Assembly (NCBI RefSeq): GCF_037572775.1
Contig: NZ_JBBHKA010000001.1
Span: 2,108,001-2,172,000, forward strand
DNA length: 64,000 nt
Direction: 5' to 3'
Source of the DNA: Ramlibacter sp. PS4R-6
Lineage (GTDB): Bacteria; Pseudomonadota; Gammaproteobacteria; Burkholderiales; Burkholderiaceae_C
Below, one piece after another: positions 7,598 through 16,234 of the stretch; the stretch's first letter is position 1, and each line of letters starts with the position of its first letter. Below the pieces are notes generated by a model. The model did no database searches. It saw nothing but the letters and a program-made list of their open reading frames with translations, and was not told where the DNA came from. A program made the translations under genes and the position numbers.

Positions 7598-8359
7598 ATG
7601 CAACAGCGATCCAACGTTTCGAAGCTCAGGCCCAGCGCGCGCAAGGCCGCGGCCGGCGCGGCGCGCCCGGTCGCCGCCTGGGGCAATGCTCTGCCGTCCC
7701 AGGAGGAAAAGGACGAGCTCAAGCGCAACTCCATCCTTCATGCGGCCGCGCACTGCTTCAACCGCAGCGGTTTCCACGGGACGTCGATGGACGACATCGC
7801 CGAGCGGCTGGGCGTGACCAAGCCCGCCCTGTACCGGTACGTCAAGAACAAGCATGAAGTGCTCGCTGCGTGCTTCAACCTGGTGATGGACATGAGCTTC
7901 CGCCACCTGGAAGACGGCGAGCGCACGGGCCGCAACGGCCTCGACAAGCTGCGCGTGACGATCCGCGGCTACCTTGCCGAGCTGATCGGCGACTTCGGCC
8001 ACCCCGTCGTGATCCTCGAGGAAGGCGCGCTGCTCCCGGACCAGCTGCGCAACCTGATCCGCCGCCGCGACCAGCTGGAGCGCCGCTATCGCGCGCTGGT
8101 CGAGGAAGGCATGCGCGACGGCAGCATCATCCCGTGCAATTCGAAACTGGCCGTCTTCGCGCTGTTCGGCGCGATGAACTGGGTGCCCAAGTGGTACCGG
8201 CAGGGCGGCGAGTGGTCCGCCGAAGTCGTCGCCGACCAGCTCGTGCAACTCATCACCCGCGCGCTCGACGCGCACCCCCAGGGGCTCCGATTAGACGCCG
8301 CAGGCGCGCCGGCAACCCTCAAAACCAACCCGACCCGATTGGAGACAAGCAATGCGTGA
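7598..8359 (+). CDS. TetR/AcrR-family transcriptional regulator
   Basis: A 253-aa TetR-type repressor. An unusually long basic N-terminal arm of about 40 residues precedes the helix-turn-helix domain (about residues 42-88, ending KPALYRYVKNKHEVL). The rest is the helical ligand-binding and dimerisation domain. It is divergent from the thiolase operon and is the first gene of the transporter operon; its end overlaps the next gene by 8 bases. Together with the palindrome at 7539-7556 this suggests autoregulation and control of both operons, with release by a CoA-thioester or free-acid ligand. No Shine-Dalgarno sequence is visible before the ATG, which fits a leaderless transcript. Confidence 0.9.
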   Translation: MQQRSNVSKLRPSARKAAAGAARPVAAWGNALPSQEEKDELKRNSILHAAAHCFNRSGFHGTSMDDIAERLGVTKPALYRYVKNKHEVLAACFNLVMDMSFRHLEDGERTGRNGLDKLRVTIRGYLAELIGDFGHPVVILEEGALLPDQLRNLIRRRDQLERRYRALVEEGMRDGSIIPCNSKLAVFALFGAMNWVPKWYRQGGEWSAEVVADQLVQLITRALDAHPQGLRLDAAGAPATLKTNPTRLETSNA

Positions 8360-9530
8360 TATCAAGTTCGTGCGGCAACTCGCCGCCGCCATCGCGGCAG
8401 GCGCGCTCGTGGCCGCCGCCGTCCAGCCCGCGGCCGCCCAGGGCGTCACCGACAAGCTCGTGAAGATCGGCGCGTACAACGCGCTGACCGGCCCGATCCC
8501 CCTCACGGGCAAGCAGATGAGCGCCGGCTGGAACGCGGCGATCCAGGCTGCCAACGACGCGGGTGGGGTGAACGGCCGCAAGCTCGAGCTGATCATCGAG
8601 GACGACGGCTACGAGCCTTCGCGCGCCATGGCCGCGGCCCGCAAGCTCGTCGAACGCGACCAGGTGCTGGTGATGACGGGGCTGGGCACGCCCACCACCG
8701 TCGTCGCCGCCAAGTACCTCGAGCAGGCCAAGGTGCCGCTGCTGTTCCCGATGGGCGCCAGCTCCACCCAGCTGAACCAGGCGGGCCTGAAGCAGTTGTT
8801 CATGGCGCATCCCGCCTACCTGACGCAGGCCGACATCATCGTCGGCTGGATGATCGACAACGCGGGCTCGAAGAAGCCCTGCCTGGTCTACCAGGTGGAC
8901 CCGTCGGGCGAGGACCATTTCGCCGGCGCCAAGAAGGCCGTCGCAGCGCGCAAGATGGAACTGGCCGCTGCCGAGACCTTCGAGCGCGGAACCACCGACT
9001 TCTCGGCGCAGGTGCTCAAGATGAAGAACGCCGGCTGCGACTTCGTGTACACGGCGACCACGCTGGAAGCATCGGCTCGCCTCGTCACGGCAGCCGACCG
9101 CATCGGCTTCAAGCCCAAGTACGCCGGCTTCACGACGCAGGCCGACGCCACGCTGATCAAGCTGCTGGGCCCGCTGGCCGAAGGCTTCTACGCCGCCGAC
9201 ATGATGCCCCGTCCCGAAAGCGACGACCCGGCCATCAAGGCCTACCTCGCCAACCTGAAGAAGTATTCCCCGGACGTCGATCCCACCTTCTTCACGGCCT
9301 ACGCCTACGCCGCGATGCAGCTGGTGATCGAAGCCATCAAGGAAGCCGGCCCGCAGCCCACGCGCGAGAAGGTGATCGCCGCGCTGGAAAAGTGGAACCC
9401 GAAGCAGTCCGCCATGATGGGCCCCGTCGTCTTCAGCGCGAACGACCACGACGGCAAGCGCTCGCTGTACATGATCCAGGTCAAGGGCGGCAAGTGGTCG
9501 AAGGCGTCCGACTGGATCGTCTCCAAGTAA
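8352..9530 (+). CDS. Liv-type ABC transporter substrate-binding protein
   Basis: A 392-aa periplasmic binding protein of the branched-chain amino acid (LivK/type I) family. It has an N-terminal Sec signal peptide with probable cleavage after AAAQ near residue 30. The mature start (KIGAYNALTGPIPLTGKQM) is typical of the group. A ribosome-binding site (GGAGA) precedes ATG 8352, inside the end of tetR. In Burkholderiales, Liv-type systems often carry aromatic or other organic acids rather than amino acids. The permeases and ATPases follow in the same operon. The ligand is probably the substrate of the flanking catabolic genes. Confidence 0.93.
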   Translation: MRDIKFVRQLAAAIAAGALVAAAVQPAAAQGVTDKLVKIGAYNALTGPIPLTGKQMSAGWNAAIQAANDAGGVNGRKLELIIEDDGYEPSRAMAAARKLVERDQVLVMTGLGTPTTVVAAKYLEQAKVPLLFPMGASSTQLNQAGLKQLFMAHPAYLTQADIIVGWMIDNAGSKKPCLVYQVDPSGEDHFAGAKKAVAARKMELAAAETFERGTTDFSAQVLKMKNAGCDFVYTATTLEASARLVTAADRIGFKPKYAGFTTQADATLIKLLGPLAEGFYAADMMPRPESDDPAIKAYLANLKKYSPDVDPTFFTAYAYAAMQLVIEAIKEAGPQPTREKVIAALEKWNPKQSAMMGPVVFSANDHDGKRSLYMIQVKGGKWSKASDWIVSK

Positions 9531-9562
9531 CGCGCGCACCGCGCCTTCACTGAGCTGCCGCC

Positions 9563-10429
9563 ATGGATCAGGCCGTCATCAACGGCCTTGCCGAGGGGAG
9601 CGTGTACGCGCTCCTCGCGCTGGGCCTCGTGTTCATCAACCGGATCACCGAGATCGCGACGTTCGCGCACGGCGAGGTCTCGGCGCTCGCGGCCTTCATC
9701 GGCTTCTCGGTGTTCCATTCGCTGCACGCCCCGTTCGCGGTCGCGATCGTGGCCAGCATCATCGCCGGCGCCGTGATCGGCCTGCTCGTCGAGCGCGTCG
9801 TGATCCGCCCGGTGCAGACCAGCGGCCTGCTCGCCACCGTGGTGGTCACGCTCGGGCTGTTCTTCGTCATCCACGGCTCGGTCAAGGCGATCTGGGGCCC
9901 GGACGTGCGGCCGTATCCCTCGATCTTCGGCGAAGGCACGATCCGCATCGGCGACACGGCCATCGCGGCGCAGCACCTGGGCGTGCTGGCCACCGCATTC
10001 GTCATCGCGATGGGCCTGGCGGCCTACCTGCGCTGGACGCGCACGGGCCTGGCCCTGCGGGCGATCCCGCAGAACCGTTTCGGCGCCGCGCTCATCGGCC
10101 TGAACCTGCGCCGGCTCACATCGACGGCATGGATCGTCGGTTCGGCGGTCGGCGCCGTGGCCGGCGTGCTCATCGCGCCGCTCACCTTCCTGCAGCCGAA
10201 CATGATGCAGGCGCCGATCATCAAGGCGTTCGCCGTCGCGGCGCTCGGCGGGCTGAGCAGCCTGGTGGGTGCCTTCGTGGGCGGGCTCGTGCTCGGCGTA
10301 ATCGAGAACGTCGCGGTGCTCTACATCCCGACCTACCTGAAGGACACGATCGCCTTCGCATTCATCCTGGTGGTGCTGCTGCTGCAGCCGGAAGGCATGT
10401 TCGGCAAGCAACGCAAGGAGAAGGTGTGA
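9563..10429 (+). CDS. livH: Branched-chain-type ABC transporter permease (LivH family)
   Basis: Inner-membrane permease of 288 aa made almost entirely of hydrophobic helices. It has the LivH hallmarks: a short N-terminus (NGLAEGSVYALLALGLVF) and the C-terminal ALGGLSSLVGAFVGGLVLG loop that contacts the ATPase. It follows the binding-protein gene by 32 bases and overlaps livM by 4 (GTGA). It pairs with LivM to form the translocation pore. The symbol names the family, not a proven leucine transporter. Confidence 0.93.
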   Translation: MDQAVINGLAEGSVYALLALGLVFINRITEIATFAHGEVSALAAFIGFSVFHSLHAPFAVAIVASIIAGAVIGLLVERVVIRPVQTSGLLATVVVTLGLFFVIHGSVKAIWGPDVRPYPSIFGEGTIRIGDTAIAAQHLGVLATAFVIAMGLAAYLRWTRTGLALRAIPQNRFGAALIGLNLRRLTSTAWIVGSAVGAVAGVLIAPLTFLQPNMMQAPIIKAFAVAALGGLSSLVGAFVGGLVLGVIENVAVLYIPTYLKDTIAFAFILVVLLLQPEGMFGKQRKEKV

Positions 10430-11403
10430 ACCGATCCCTCGTCCCCTGGGTCGTCCTTGCGATCGCCGTCGCGCTGCCTTTCGTGGCGGGCGACTACTGG
10501 CTCTACCTGCTCGCGCTTGCCGGCGCATACGGTGTCGTGTCGGTAGGGCTGAACCTGCTCACCGGCCTGAGCGGGCAGATATCGCTCGGCCATGCCGGCT
10601 TCTTCGCCATCGGCGCGTACGTGTCGACCATCGCGCAGCTGAAGTACAACGTGGCGTTCCCGCTCGCGCTGGTGATTGCCGTGGCAAGCGGCTGGCTGAT
10701 CGGCCTGGGCGTGGGCTTCCCGGCGGTGCGGCTGCGGGGCCTGTACCTCGCCATCGCGACGATGGCCTTCGGCATCAGCGTGGAGCGCGGGCTCTACCAC
10801 TTCAAGGGCATCACGGGCGGGCCCTACGGCCTCACGGTGAACCCGCCGAAGATCCTCGATTTCGCCTTCAACACGCCGGGCCGCATGTATTACCTGGTGC
10901 TTGCGATCGTGGTGGTCACGGTGCTGTTCGTCGCGAACGTCGTCAAGCGGCGGCCGGGCCGGATGCTCGTGGCCATGCGCGACAGCGAACTGGCCGCCAG
11001 CTCGCTGGGCGTGAACGTGCCGCGGCTGAAGGTGATGGCCTTCGCCGTCAGCGCGGCCCTGGCTTCGCTGGGCGGCGCGTTGTACGCGCCGATCATCAAC
11101 TTCATCAGCGTCGAGCATTTCACGCTCTGGCTGTCGATCACCTTCGTCTCGATGATCGTCGTCGGCGGCCTCGGCTCGATTGCCGGCTCGTTCCTCGGCG
11201 CCGCTTTCGTCGTCGTGCTGCCCGAGCTGCTGCGCGGCTTCGGCGGCCACCACCAGCTGGTGTACGGCCTCGCGATGATCCTCGTGTTCGTGTTCTGGCC
11301 CACCGGCCTCATCGGCCTGCTGCAGAAGTCGTTCGACTGGGTTGCGTCGCGCATCCCCCGCAGGCGCCCGGCCACTCCCATCTCCGAGGCAAAGCCCACA
11401 TGA
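10426..11403 (+). CDS. livM: Branched-chain-type ABC transporter permease (LivM family)
   Basis: Second inner-membrane permease, 325 aa. It starts at GTG 10426, supported by AAGGAG just upstream and by the 4-base overlap with livH. It contains the LivM motif LNLLTGLSGQISLGHAGFFAIGAY and the conserved VVGGLGSIAGSFLGA coupling loop. Its stop overlaps the start of the acyl-CoA ligase gene by 4 bases, so transport and substrate activation are translationally linked. Confidence 0.92.
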   Translation: MNRSLVPWVVLAIAVALPFVAGDYWLYLLALAGAYGVVSVGLNLLTGLSGQISLGHAGFFAIGAYVSTIAQLKYNVAFPLALVIAVASGWLIGLGVGFPAVRLRGLYLAIATMAFGISVERGLYHFKGITGGPYGLTVNPPKILDFAFNTPGRMYYLVLAIVVVTVLFVANVVKRRPGRMLVAMRDSELAASSLGVNVPRLKVMAFAVSAALASLGGALYAPIINFISVEHFTLWLSITFVSMIVVGGLGSIAGSFLGAAFVVVLPELLRGFGGHHQLVYGLAMILVFVFWPTGLIGLLQKSFDWVASRIPRRRPATPISEAKPT

Positions 11404-13019
11404 AGTCCTATCCCATCCGGGACCGCGTCCTCGGCCGGATCGTGGCCGACAAGGCGCGCGAGCACGGCGACCGGCCCTTCATCCGCTTCGAGGACCGCAC
11501 GATCACCTACCGTGACCTCGACGTGCTCAGCAACAAGCTGGCCAACGGCCTGGCCGCCCGGGGCGTGACCAAGGGCACGCACGTGGCCCTGATGATCGAG
11601 AACAAGCCCGAGATCGTGCTGCTGTACGTGGCGCTGGGCAAGCTGGGCGCCGTGTCGGTGCCGCTGAACACCGCGGCCAAGGGCGAGCTGCTCGCCTATT
11701 ACCTGGAGCAATCGGACAGCGAGGTGCTGGTGGCGGACGCGGCGCTCGTGCCGCGCCTGGCCGCCATCGGCGGCCGCGTGCCCAAGCTGCGCAACGTGTT
11801 TTCGATCGCCGAGGCGGGCCGGGAACAGCCCGCCGCGGGCAGCATCGGCTGGCCGCTCGCCGATTACGCCAGCCTGATGGCCGCATCGTCCGACAGCGCG
11901 CCCGACGTGGACGTGCGCTTCAACGACCTCCACTCGCTGCTCTACACCTCGGGCACCACCGGGCCTTCGAAGGGAAACCTGTCCACCCACTCGCACACCG
12001 TGAGCTGCGGCGTCGTGCTGGCGGAGACGTATGGCTACCGGCCGGACGACGTGCTGTACGTCTGCCTGCCGGTGTTCCACGGCAATGCCTGGCTGTGCAG
12101 CGTCCTGCCGGCGCTGATCGCCGACGCATCGGTCGTGATGGTGCGCCGCTTTTCGGCGTCGGCCTTCTGGGACGACATCCGCCGCCATGGCGTGACGCAG
12201 TTCAATTCGCTCGGCGCGATGACGAGCTTCCTCTGGAGCCAGCCGCCCAGCCCGGCCGACCGCGACCACAAGGTGCGCCAGGTGATGGTGGTGCCCACGC
12301 CCAAGCAGTTCTACCACCAGTTCGAGGAGCGCTTCGGCATCAAGTTCACGTCGGTCTACGCACTGACCGACTGCGGCATGGTGACCGTGCGCGGCCCCGA
12401 CGACCCGCCCTCCAAGTGGGAGTCGGGCGGCAAGCCCGCGCCGTACTGCGAGATGCGCATCGTCGACGACGACGACTTCGAGCTGCCGCGCGGCACGCCG
12501 GGCGAGATCGTCGTGCGCACCAGGGAGCCGTGGATCTTCGCGCAGGGCTACTACAACATGCCCGCGTCGACGACGAGCACCTTGCGCAACCTGTGGTTCC
12601 ACACCGGCGACCGCGGCTGGATGGACGAGGACGGCTACATCTATTTCGTGGACCGCAAGAAGGACGCGATCCGCCGCCGCGGCGAGAACATCTCGTCGTT
12701 CGAGGTGGAGCAGATGATCCTCATGCACCCCGCCGTGCTCGACGTCGCCGCTTTCCCGGTGCAGTCGGAGCACAGCGAGGACGAGGTGATGGTGAGCGTG
12801 GTGCTGCGCGAGGGCGGCCGCCTCACCGAGGCCGAGCTGGTGCACCACTGCAACGACAACATGGCCTACTTCATGGTGCCGCGCTACGTGGAATTCCTGC
12901 CCCAGCTGCCCAAGACCATGACCGAGAAGGTCGAGAAGTACAAGCTCAAGCAGGACGCCCAGGCGCGCCTGGGCGAGATCTGGGACCGCGAGAAGGCGGG
13001 CATCGTGGTGAAGCGATGA
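11400..13019 (+). CDS. Acyl-CoA synthetase (AMP-forming)
   Basis: A 539-aa ANL-superfamily ligase. The P-loop motif YTSGTTGPSKGN is near residue 181. The adenylate-binding region (YALTDCG), the hinge HTGDRGWMDEDGYIYFVDRKK and the C-terminal catalytic Lys region (MTEKVEKYKL) are all present. It converts a carboxylic acid, ATP and CoA to an acyl-CoA, AMP and pyrophosphate. It lies between the permease and ATPase genes of the transporter and overlaps both by 4 bases. This strongly suggests that it activates whatever the transporter imports. The closest functional classes would be CaiC-like or long/medium-chain and aryl acid ligases. The exact acid cannot be read from sequence. Confidence 0.92.
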   Translation: MKSYPIRDRVLGRIVADKAREHGDRPFIRFEDRTITYRDLDVLSNKLANGLAARGVTKGTHVALMIENKPEIVLLYVALGKLGAVSVPLNTAAKGELLAYYLEQSDSEVLVADAALVPRLAAIGGRVPKLRNVFSIAEAGREQPAAGSIGWPLADYASLMAASSDSAPDVDVRFNDLHSLLYTSGTTGPSKGNLSTHSHTVSCGVVLAETYGYRPDDVLYVCLPVFHGNAWLCSVLPALIADASVVMVRRFSASAFWDDIRRHGVTQFNSLGAMTSFLWSQPPSPADRDHKVRQVMVVPTPKQFYHQFEERFGIKFTSVYALTDCGMVTVRGPDDPPSKWESGGKPAPYCEMRIVDDDDFELPRGTPGEIVVRTREPWIFAQGYYNMPASTTSTLRNLWFHTGDRGWMDEDGYIYFVDRKKDAIRRRGENISSFEVEQMILMHPAVLDVAAFPVQSEHSEDEVMVSVVLREGGRLTEAELVHHCNDNMAYFMVPRYVEFLPQLPKTMTEKVEKYKLKQDAQARLGEIWDREKAGIVVKR

Positions 13020-13801
13020 ACACGGGCACATCGCTTCTTTCCGTCGACAACGTGTCGATGCACTTCGGGGGCCTGAAGGCCGTCGATGGCGTCAGCATCA
13101 CCGTCGCCGCGCACCAGGTCGTCGGCCTGATCGGCCCCAACGGGTCGGGCAAGTCGACGCTGATCAACGTGATCTCGCGCATCTACGAGCCGACCGGCGG
13201 CAGGGTGCTGCTGGACGAGAAGGAGATCGCGGGCGTTGCCGTCCACGACGTCGCGGCGCTCGGCATCACGCGCACCTTCCAGAACGTCCGCCTGTTCCCG
13301 ACGATGACCGTGCGCGACAACCTCGCGATGGGGACCACTTCGGCCACGAAGGCCGGCTTCGTGACCAGCGGCCTCGCACTGCCCGCGGCGCGCCGCGAGG
13401 AAATGGCCGTCGACCAGCAGGTCGCGGAAGTCGCCGTCCTGCTCGGGCTGGAAGCGCACCTCGATCGCGTCGCGGGCGACCTGCCTTACGGGCTGCAGAA
13501 ACTCACGGAGCTGGGCCGGGCCCTCATCTCCAACCCCAAGCTGATCCTGCTGGACGAGCCGGTCGCCGGCATGAATTCGTCCGAGAAGCAGGCGCTGGTC
13601 GCCGCGCTCAAGCGGGTGCGCGCGGCCCGGCCCGTCGCTTTCCTGCTGGTGGAGCACGACATGGCGTTCGTCATGAGCCTGACCGAATACCTCTACGTGC
13701 TGAACTTCGGCAAGCTGATCGCGCAGGGCCGCCCCGAGCAGGTCCGCACGGACCCCGGCGTGATCGAAGCCTACCTGGGAGCCGGCCATGCTGCGCATTA
13801 A
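13016..13801 (+). CDS. livG: Branched-chain-type ABC transporter ATPase (LivG family)
   Basis: Cytoplasmic ATPase of 261 aa. Walker A GPNGSGKST is at residues 40-48, and Walker B LILLDEP is followed by the VEHDMAF switch. The signature region reads LPYGLQKLTELGRAL, a slight variant of the usual LSYGxQRxLEIARAL. ATG 13016 overlaps the ligase stop by 4 bases. Its last 14 bases overlap livF. It energises import together with LivF. Confidence 0.93.
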   Translation: MNTGTSLLSVDNVSMHFGGLKAVDGVSITVAAHQVVGLIGPNGSGKSTLINVISRIYEPTGGRVLLDEKEIAGVAVHDVAALGITRTFQNVRLFPTMTVRDNLAMGTTSATKAGFVTSGLALPAARREEMAVDQQVAEVAVLLGLEAHLDRVAGDLPYGLQKLTELGRALISNPKLILLDEPVAGMNSSEKQALVAALKRVRAARPVAFLLVEHDMAFVMSLTEYLYVLNFGKLIAQGRPEQVRTDPGVIEAYLGAGHAAH

Positions 13802-14513
13802 GGGCCTGCAGGCCGGCTACGGCCGCGCGACGGTGCTGCACGACATCGACGTCGACGTCGCCATGGGCGGGCTCACCACGGTGCTCGGCCCCAACGGCGC
13901 GGGCAAGTCGACGCTGCTGCGCGCGATCTCCGGCGTGATCGACGCCCGCGCGGGGACCATCGAGTTCGAAGGCGAACGCATCGACAAGCTGGAGCCGCAC
14001 GAGATCGTCAAGCGCGGCATCATCCACGTGCCCGAAGGCCGGCAGATCTTCCCGGACCTCACGATCGCGGACCACCTGCGCCTCGGCGCGATCGCCGCGA
14101 AGCTGCCGTCGTCGCGGCCCGAGGTCGAGGACTTCATCTTCCAGACATTTCCCCGCCTGAAGGAGCGCCTGCAGCAGCCCGCCGGCACCTTGTCGGGCGG
14201 CGAGCAGCAGATGCTGGCCTTCGGCCGCGCGCTGATGGCGCAGCCGCGCGTGCTGCTTCTCGACGAGCCGTCGATGGGGCTGTCGCCGGTGCTGGTGGAA
14301 CAGGTGCTCGAAGTCGTGCGCAAGCTGGTCGCCGAGCGCAACCTCACCGTGTTGCTGGTCGAACAGAACACGCGCCTTGCGATGAACCTCGCGAACTCGG
14401 TCTATGTCCTGGAGAACGGCAGCATCGCGTTCTCCGGCAGCAAGGAAGAGGCGCAGGGCTCATCCGTCATCCAGGACCTTTACCTCGGGGGAAGCAGCAG
14501 CCATGCCGCGTAA
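13788..14513 (+). CDS. livF: Branched-chain-type ABC transporter ATPase (LivF family)
   Basis: Second ATPase of the transporter, 241 aa. Walker A GPNGAGKST is at residues 34-42. The signature LSGGEQQMLAFGRALM is standard, and Walker B (LLLDEPSMGLSP) and the switch motif (VEQNTRLAM) match LivF. It completes a five-component Liv-type importer (binding protein, two permeases, two ATPases). Its end overlaps the CoA-transferase alpha gene by 11 bases. Confidence 0.93.
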   Translation: MLRIKGLQAGYGRATVLHDIDVDVAMGGLTTVLGPNGAGKSTLLRAISGVIDARAGTIEFEGERIDKLEPHEIVKRGIIHVPEGRQIFPDLTIADHLRLGAIAAKLPSSRPEVEDFIFQTFPRLKERLQQPAGTLSGGEQQMLAFGRALMAQPRVLLLDEPSMGLSPVLVEQVLEVVRKLVAERNLTVLLVEQNTRLAMNLANSVYVLENGSIAFSGSKEEAQGSSVIQDLYLGGSSSHAA

Positions 14514-15375
14514 TGCAGTGAACAAGAGAATGGACATGGCCCAGGCGCTGGGGCAGGTCCGCCACGGCGACACCATCGGCATCGGCGGCATGACGCTGTA
14601 CCGCAAGCCGATGGCCTTCGTGCGCGGGCTCGTGCGGCGCGAGCTGCGCGACCTGACCGTGGTGGGCATGTGCAGCGGCTTCGAGGCCGAACTGCTCGCC
14701 GCGGCGGGCTCTCTGGGCACGCTGCGCACGTGCTATTTCGGCCTGGAATTCCTGGGCCTTGCGCCCTTGCTGCGCAAGGCGGTGGAGCAGGGGCTCGTGA
14801 AGGTGGTGGAAGAAACCGAATACACCATCGCGGTCGGCCTGCAGGCCGCGCTGATGCGCGTGCCCTACCTGCCGTCGCGCGATTGCGAGGTCGGCACCGA
14901 CTTCTTCCGCATCCGCCCGGACCTGAGGCGTGCGCCTTGCCCCGTCACGGGCGAGGAGCTCACCTGGTTCCCGGCGCTCGCGCCGCGCGTGGCGATCATC
15001 CATGCACCCATGGCGGATGAACAGGGCCACACCTGGCTGGGCGGGCAGCACTGCGTCGACGCGCAGCTCGCGATGGCTGCCGACTACACCATCGTCACCG
15101 CGGAGAAGATCGTGCCGACCGCGCAGATCAAGGCCGCGCAGGGCGGCGCCGGCCTCGTGTCCTTCATGGTCGACGCCGTCGTCGAAGCCCCCGGCGGCGC
15201 ACACCCGACCAGCTGCTACCCCGACTACCCGCTGGACGTCGTCCACCTCACCAACTACCTGCGCCAGGCGCGCGGCGGCGGCGCCCCGCAGTACCTCGCG
15301 CAACACGTCCACGGCCCCGCCGGCCTGCCCGACTACCTGAAAAGCATCGTGGAGACCAGCCGTGACCCAGCCTGA
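14503..15375 (+). CDS. CoA-transferase family subunit alpha (GctA/IpdA-like)
   Basis: A 290-aa class I CoA-transferase alpha-type subunit. The N-terminal IGIGG turn and the RKPMAFVRGL segment recall IpdA, the alpha subunit of the IpdAB ring-opening hydrolase of steroid catabolism, as well as glutaconate CoA-transferase GctA. The C-terminal part carries FMVDAVVEAPGGAHPT, a family hallmark. ATG 14503 is preceded by a purine-rich GGGGGAAG; GTG 14518 and ATG 14530 are possible alternatives. It overlaps the beta subunit by 14 bases, which ensures equal synthesis. The family includes both CoA-transferases and carbon-carbon hydrolases, and sequence reading alone does not decide between them. Confidence 0.88.
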   Translation: MPRNAVNKRMDMAQALGQVRHGDTIGIGGMTLYRKPMAFVRGLVRRELRDLTVVGMCSGFEAELLAAAGSLGTLRTCYFGLEFLGLAPLLRKAVEQGLVKVVEETEYTIAVGLQAALMRVPYLPSRDCEVGTDFFRIRPDLRRAPCPVTGEELTWFPALAPRVAIIHAPMADEQGHTWLGGQHCVDAQLAMAADYTIVTAEKIVPTAQIKAAQGGAGLVSFMVDAVVEAPGGAHPTSCYPDYPLDVVHLTNYLRQARGGGAPQYLAQHVHGPAGLPDYLKSIVETSRDPA

Positions 15376-16234
15376 AGCGCACACCGTCTCGGAAAACATG
15401 GTCGCCGCGATCTGCGCGCAGATCGAGGACGGCGACGTCCTGCTGGAAGGCATCGGCACGTTCCTGCCGACTTCCGCCTACATGCTCGCGCAGGCCACGC
15501 ACGCGCGGCACTCGATCCGGCTGTGCCCGGTGGGCAACTGCTTCGTGCCGGATTCGCATTCGCTGAGCCTGGCCGCCTACGAGTTCGAGGCGCTCGAGCG
15601 GGCCGTGTACCGCTTCACGTACTGGGACGTGAACGGCTCGTACCTGCCCTCGTTCGTGACGGGGCGGCGCGGCGGCTGGAAGGAGTTCCTGCGGCCCGCG
15701 CAGGTGGACGCGACCGGCCGCACCAACAACGTGGTGATCGGCCCGTACGAGTCGCCGAAGGTGCGGCTGCCCGGCGCGGCGGGCCTGCCCGACGGCATCC
15801 CGGTGGAGGCGGCCCTGTACATGTACGTGCCGCGCCACGACCGCAACTGCTTCGTGCGCAAGCTCGATTTCGTGAGCGGCCCCGGCAATGAAGAGGGCGC
15901 GAAGCCGCACACCATCATCACCGACCTCGCCATCATGCGGTTCCGCCCGGGTGGCGTGCTCGAAGTCGAGACGCTGATGCCGGGCGTCACGCGCCAGCAG
16001 GTGCAGGACCAGACCGGCTTCGACCTGAAGTTCAGTGAGCGGCCGGTGCCGTTCACGCCGCTCACGCCGCAGCAGCTGGAGATCCTGCGCACCCGCGTGG
16101 ACCCGCTGGCGCTGCGCGACCTGGAAATCTTCACCGGCGACGATCGCCTCGCACGCATCGAGCAGCTGGCACGGCGCGAGCCGGCGCGGCAGGTGCTGAG
16201 GAACAAGCTGGCGGAACTCGCGGCACGGGCATGA
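15362..16234 (+). CDS. CoA-transferase family subunit beta (GctB/IpdB-like)
   Basis: A 290-aa partner of the alpha subunit, starting at GTG 15362 within the alpha gene. The start of the fold (MVAAICAQIEDGDVLLEG) and the middle segment ending in a VSGPG turn match GctB/IpdB-type subunits. Its length is somewhat greater than the usual 250-260. The two subunits should form an alpha2-beta2 enzyme in the cytoplasm. Its stop overlaps the hydrolase start by 4 bases. It may move CoA between the pathway acid and a donor, or cleave a cyclic CoA ester as IpdAB does. Confidence 0.87.
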   Translation: MTQPEAHTVSENMVAAICAQIEDGDVLLEGIGTFLPTSAYMLAQATHARHSIRLCPVGNCFVPDSHSLSLAAYEFEALERAVYRFTYWDVNGSYLPSFVTGRRGGWKEFLRPAQVDATGRTNNVVIGPYESPKVRLPGAAGLPDGIPVEAALYMYVPRHDRNCFVRKLDFVSGPGNEEGAKPHTIITDLAIMRFRPGGVLEVETLMPGVTRQQVQDQTGFDLKFSERPVPFTPLTPQQLEILRTRVDPLALRDLEIFTGDDRLARIEQLARREPARQVLRNKLAELAARA

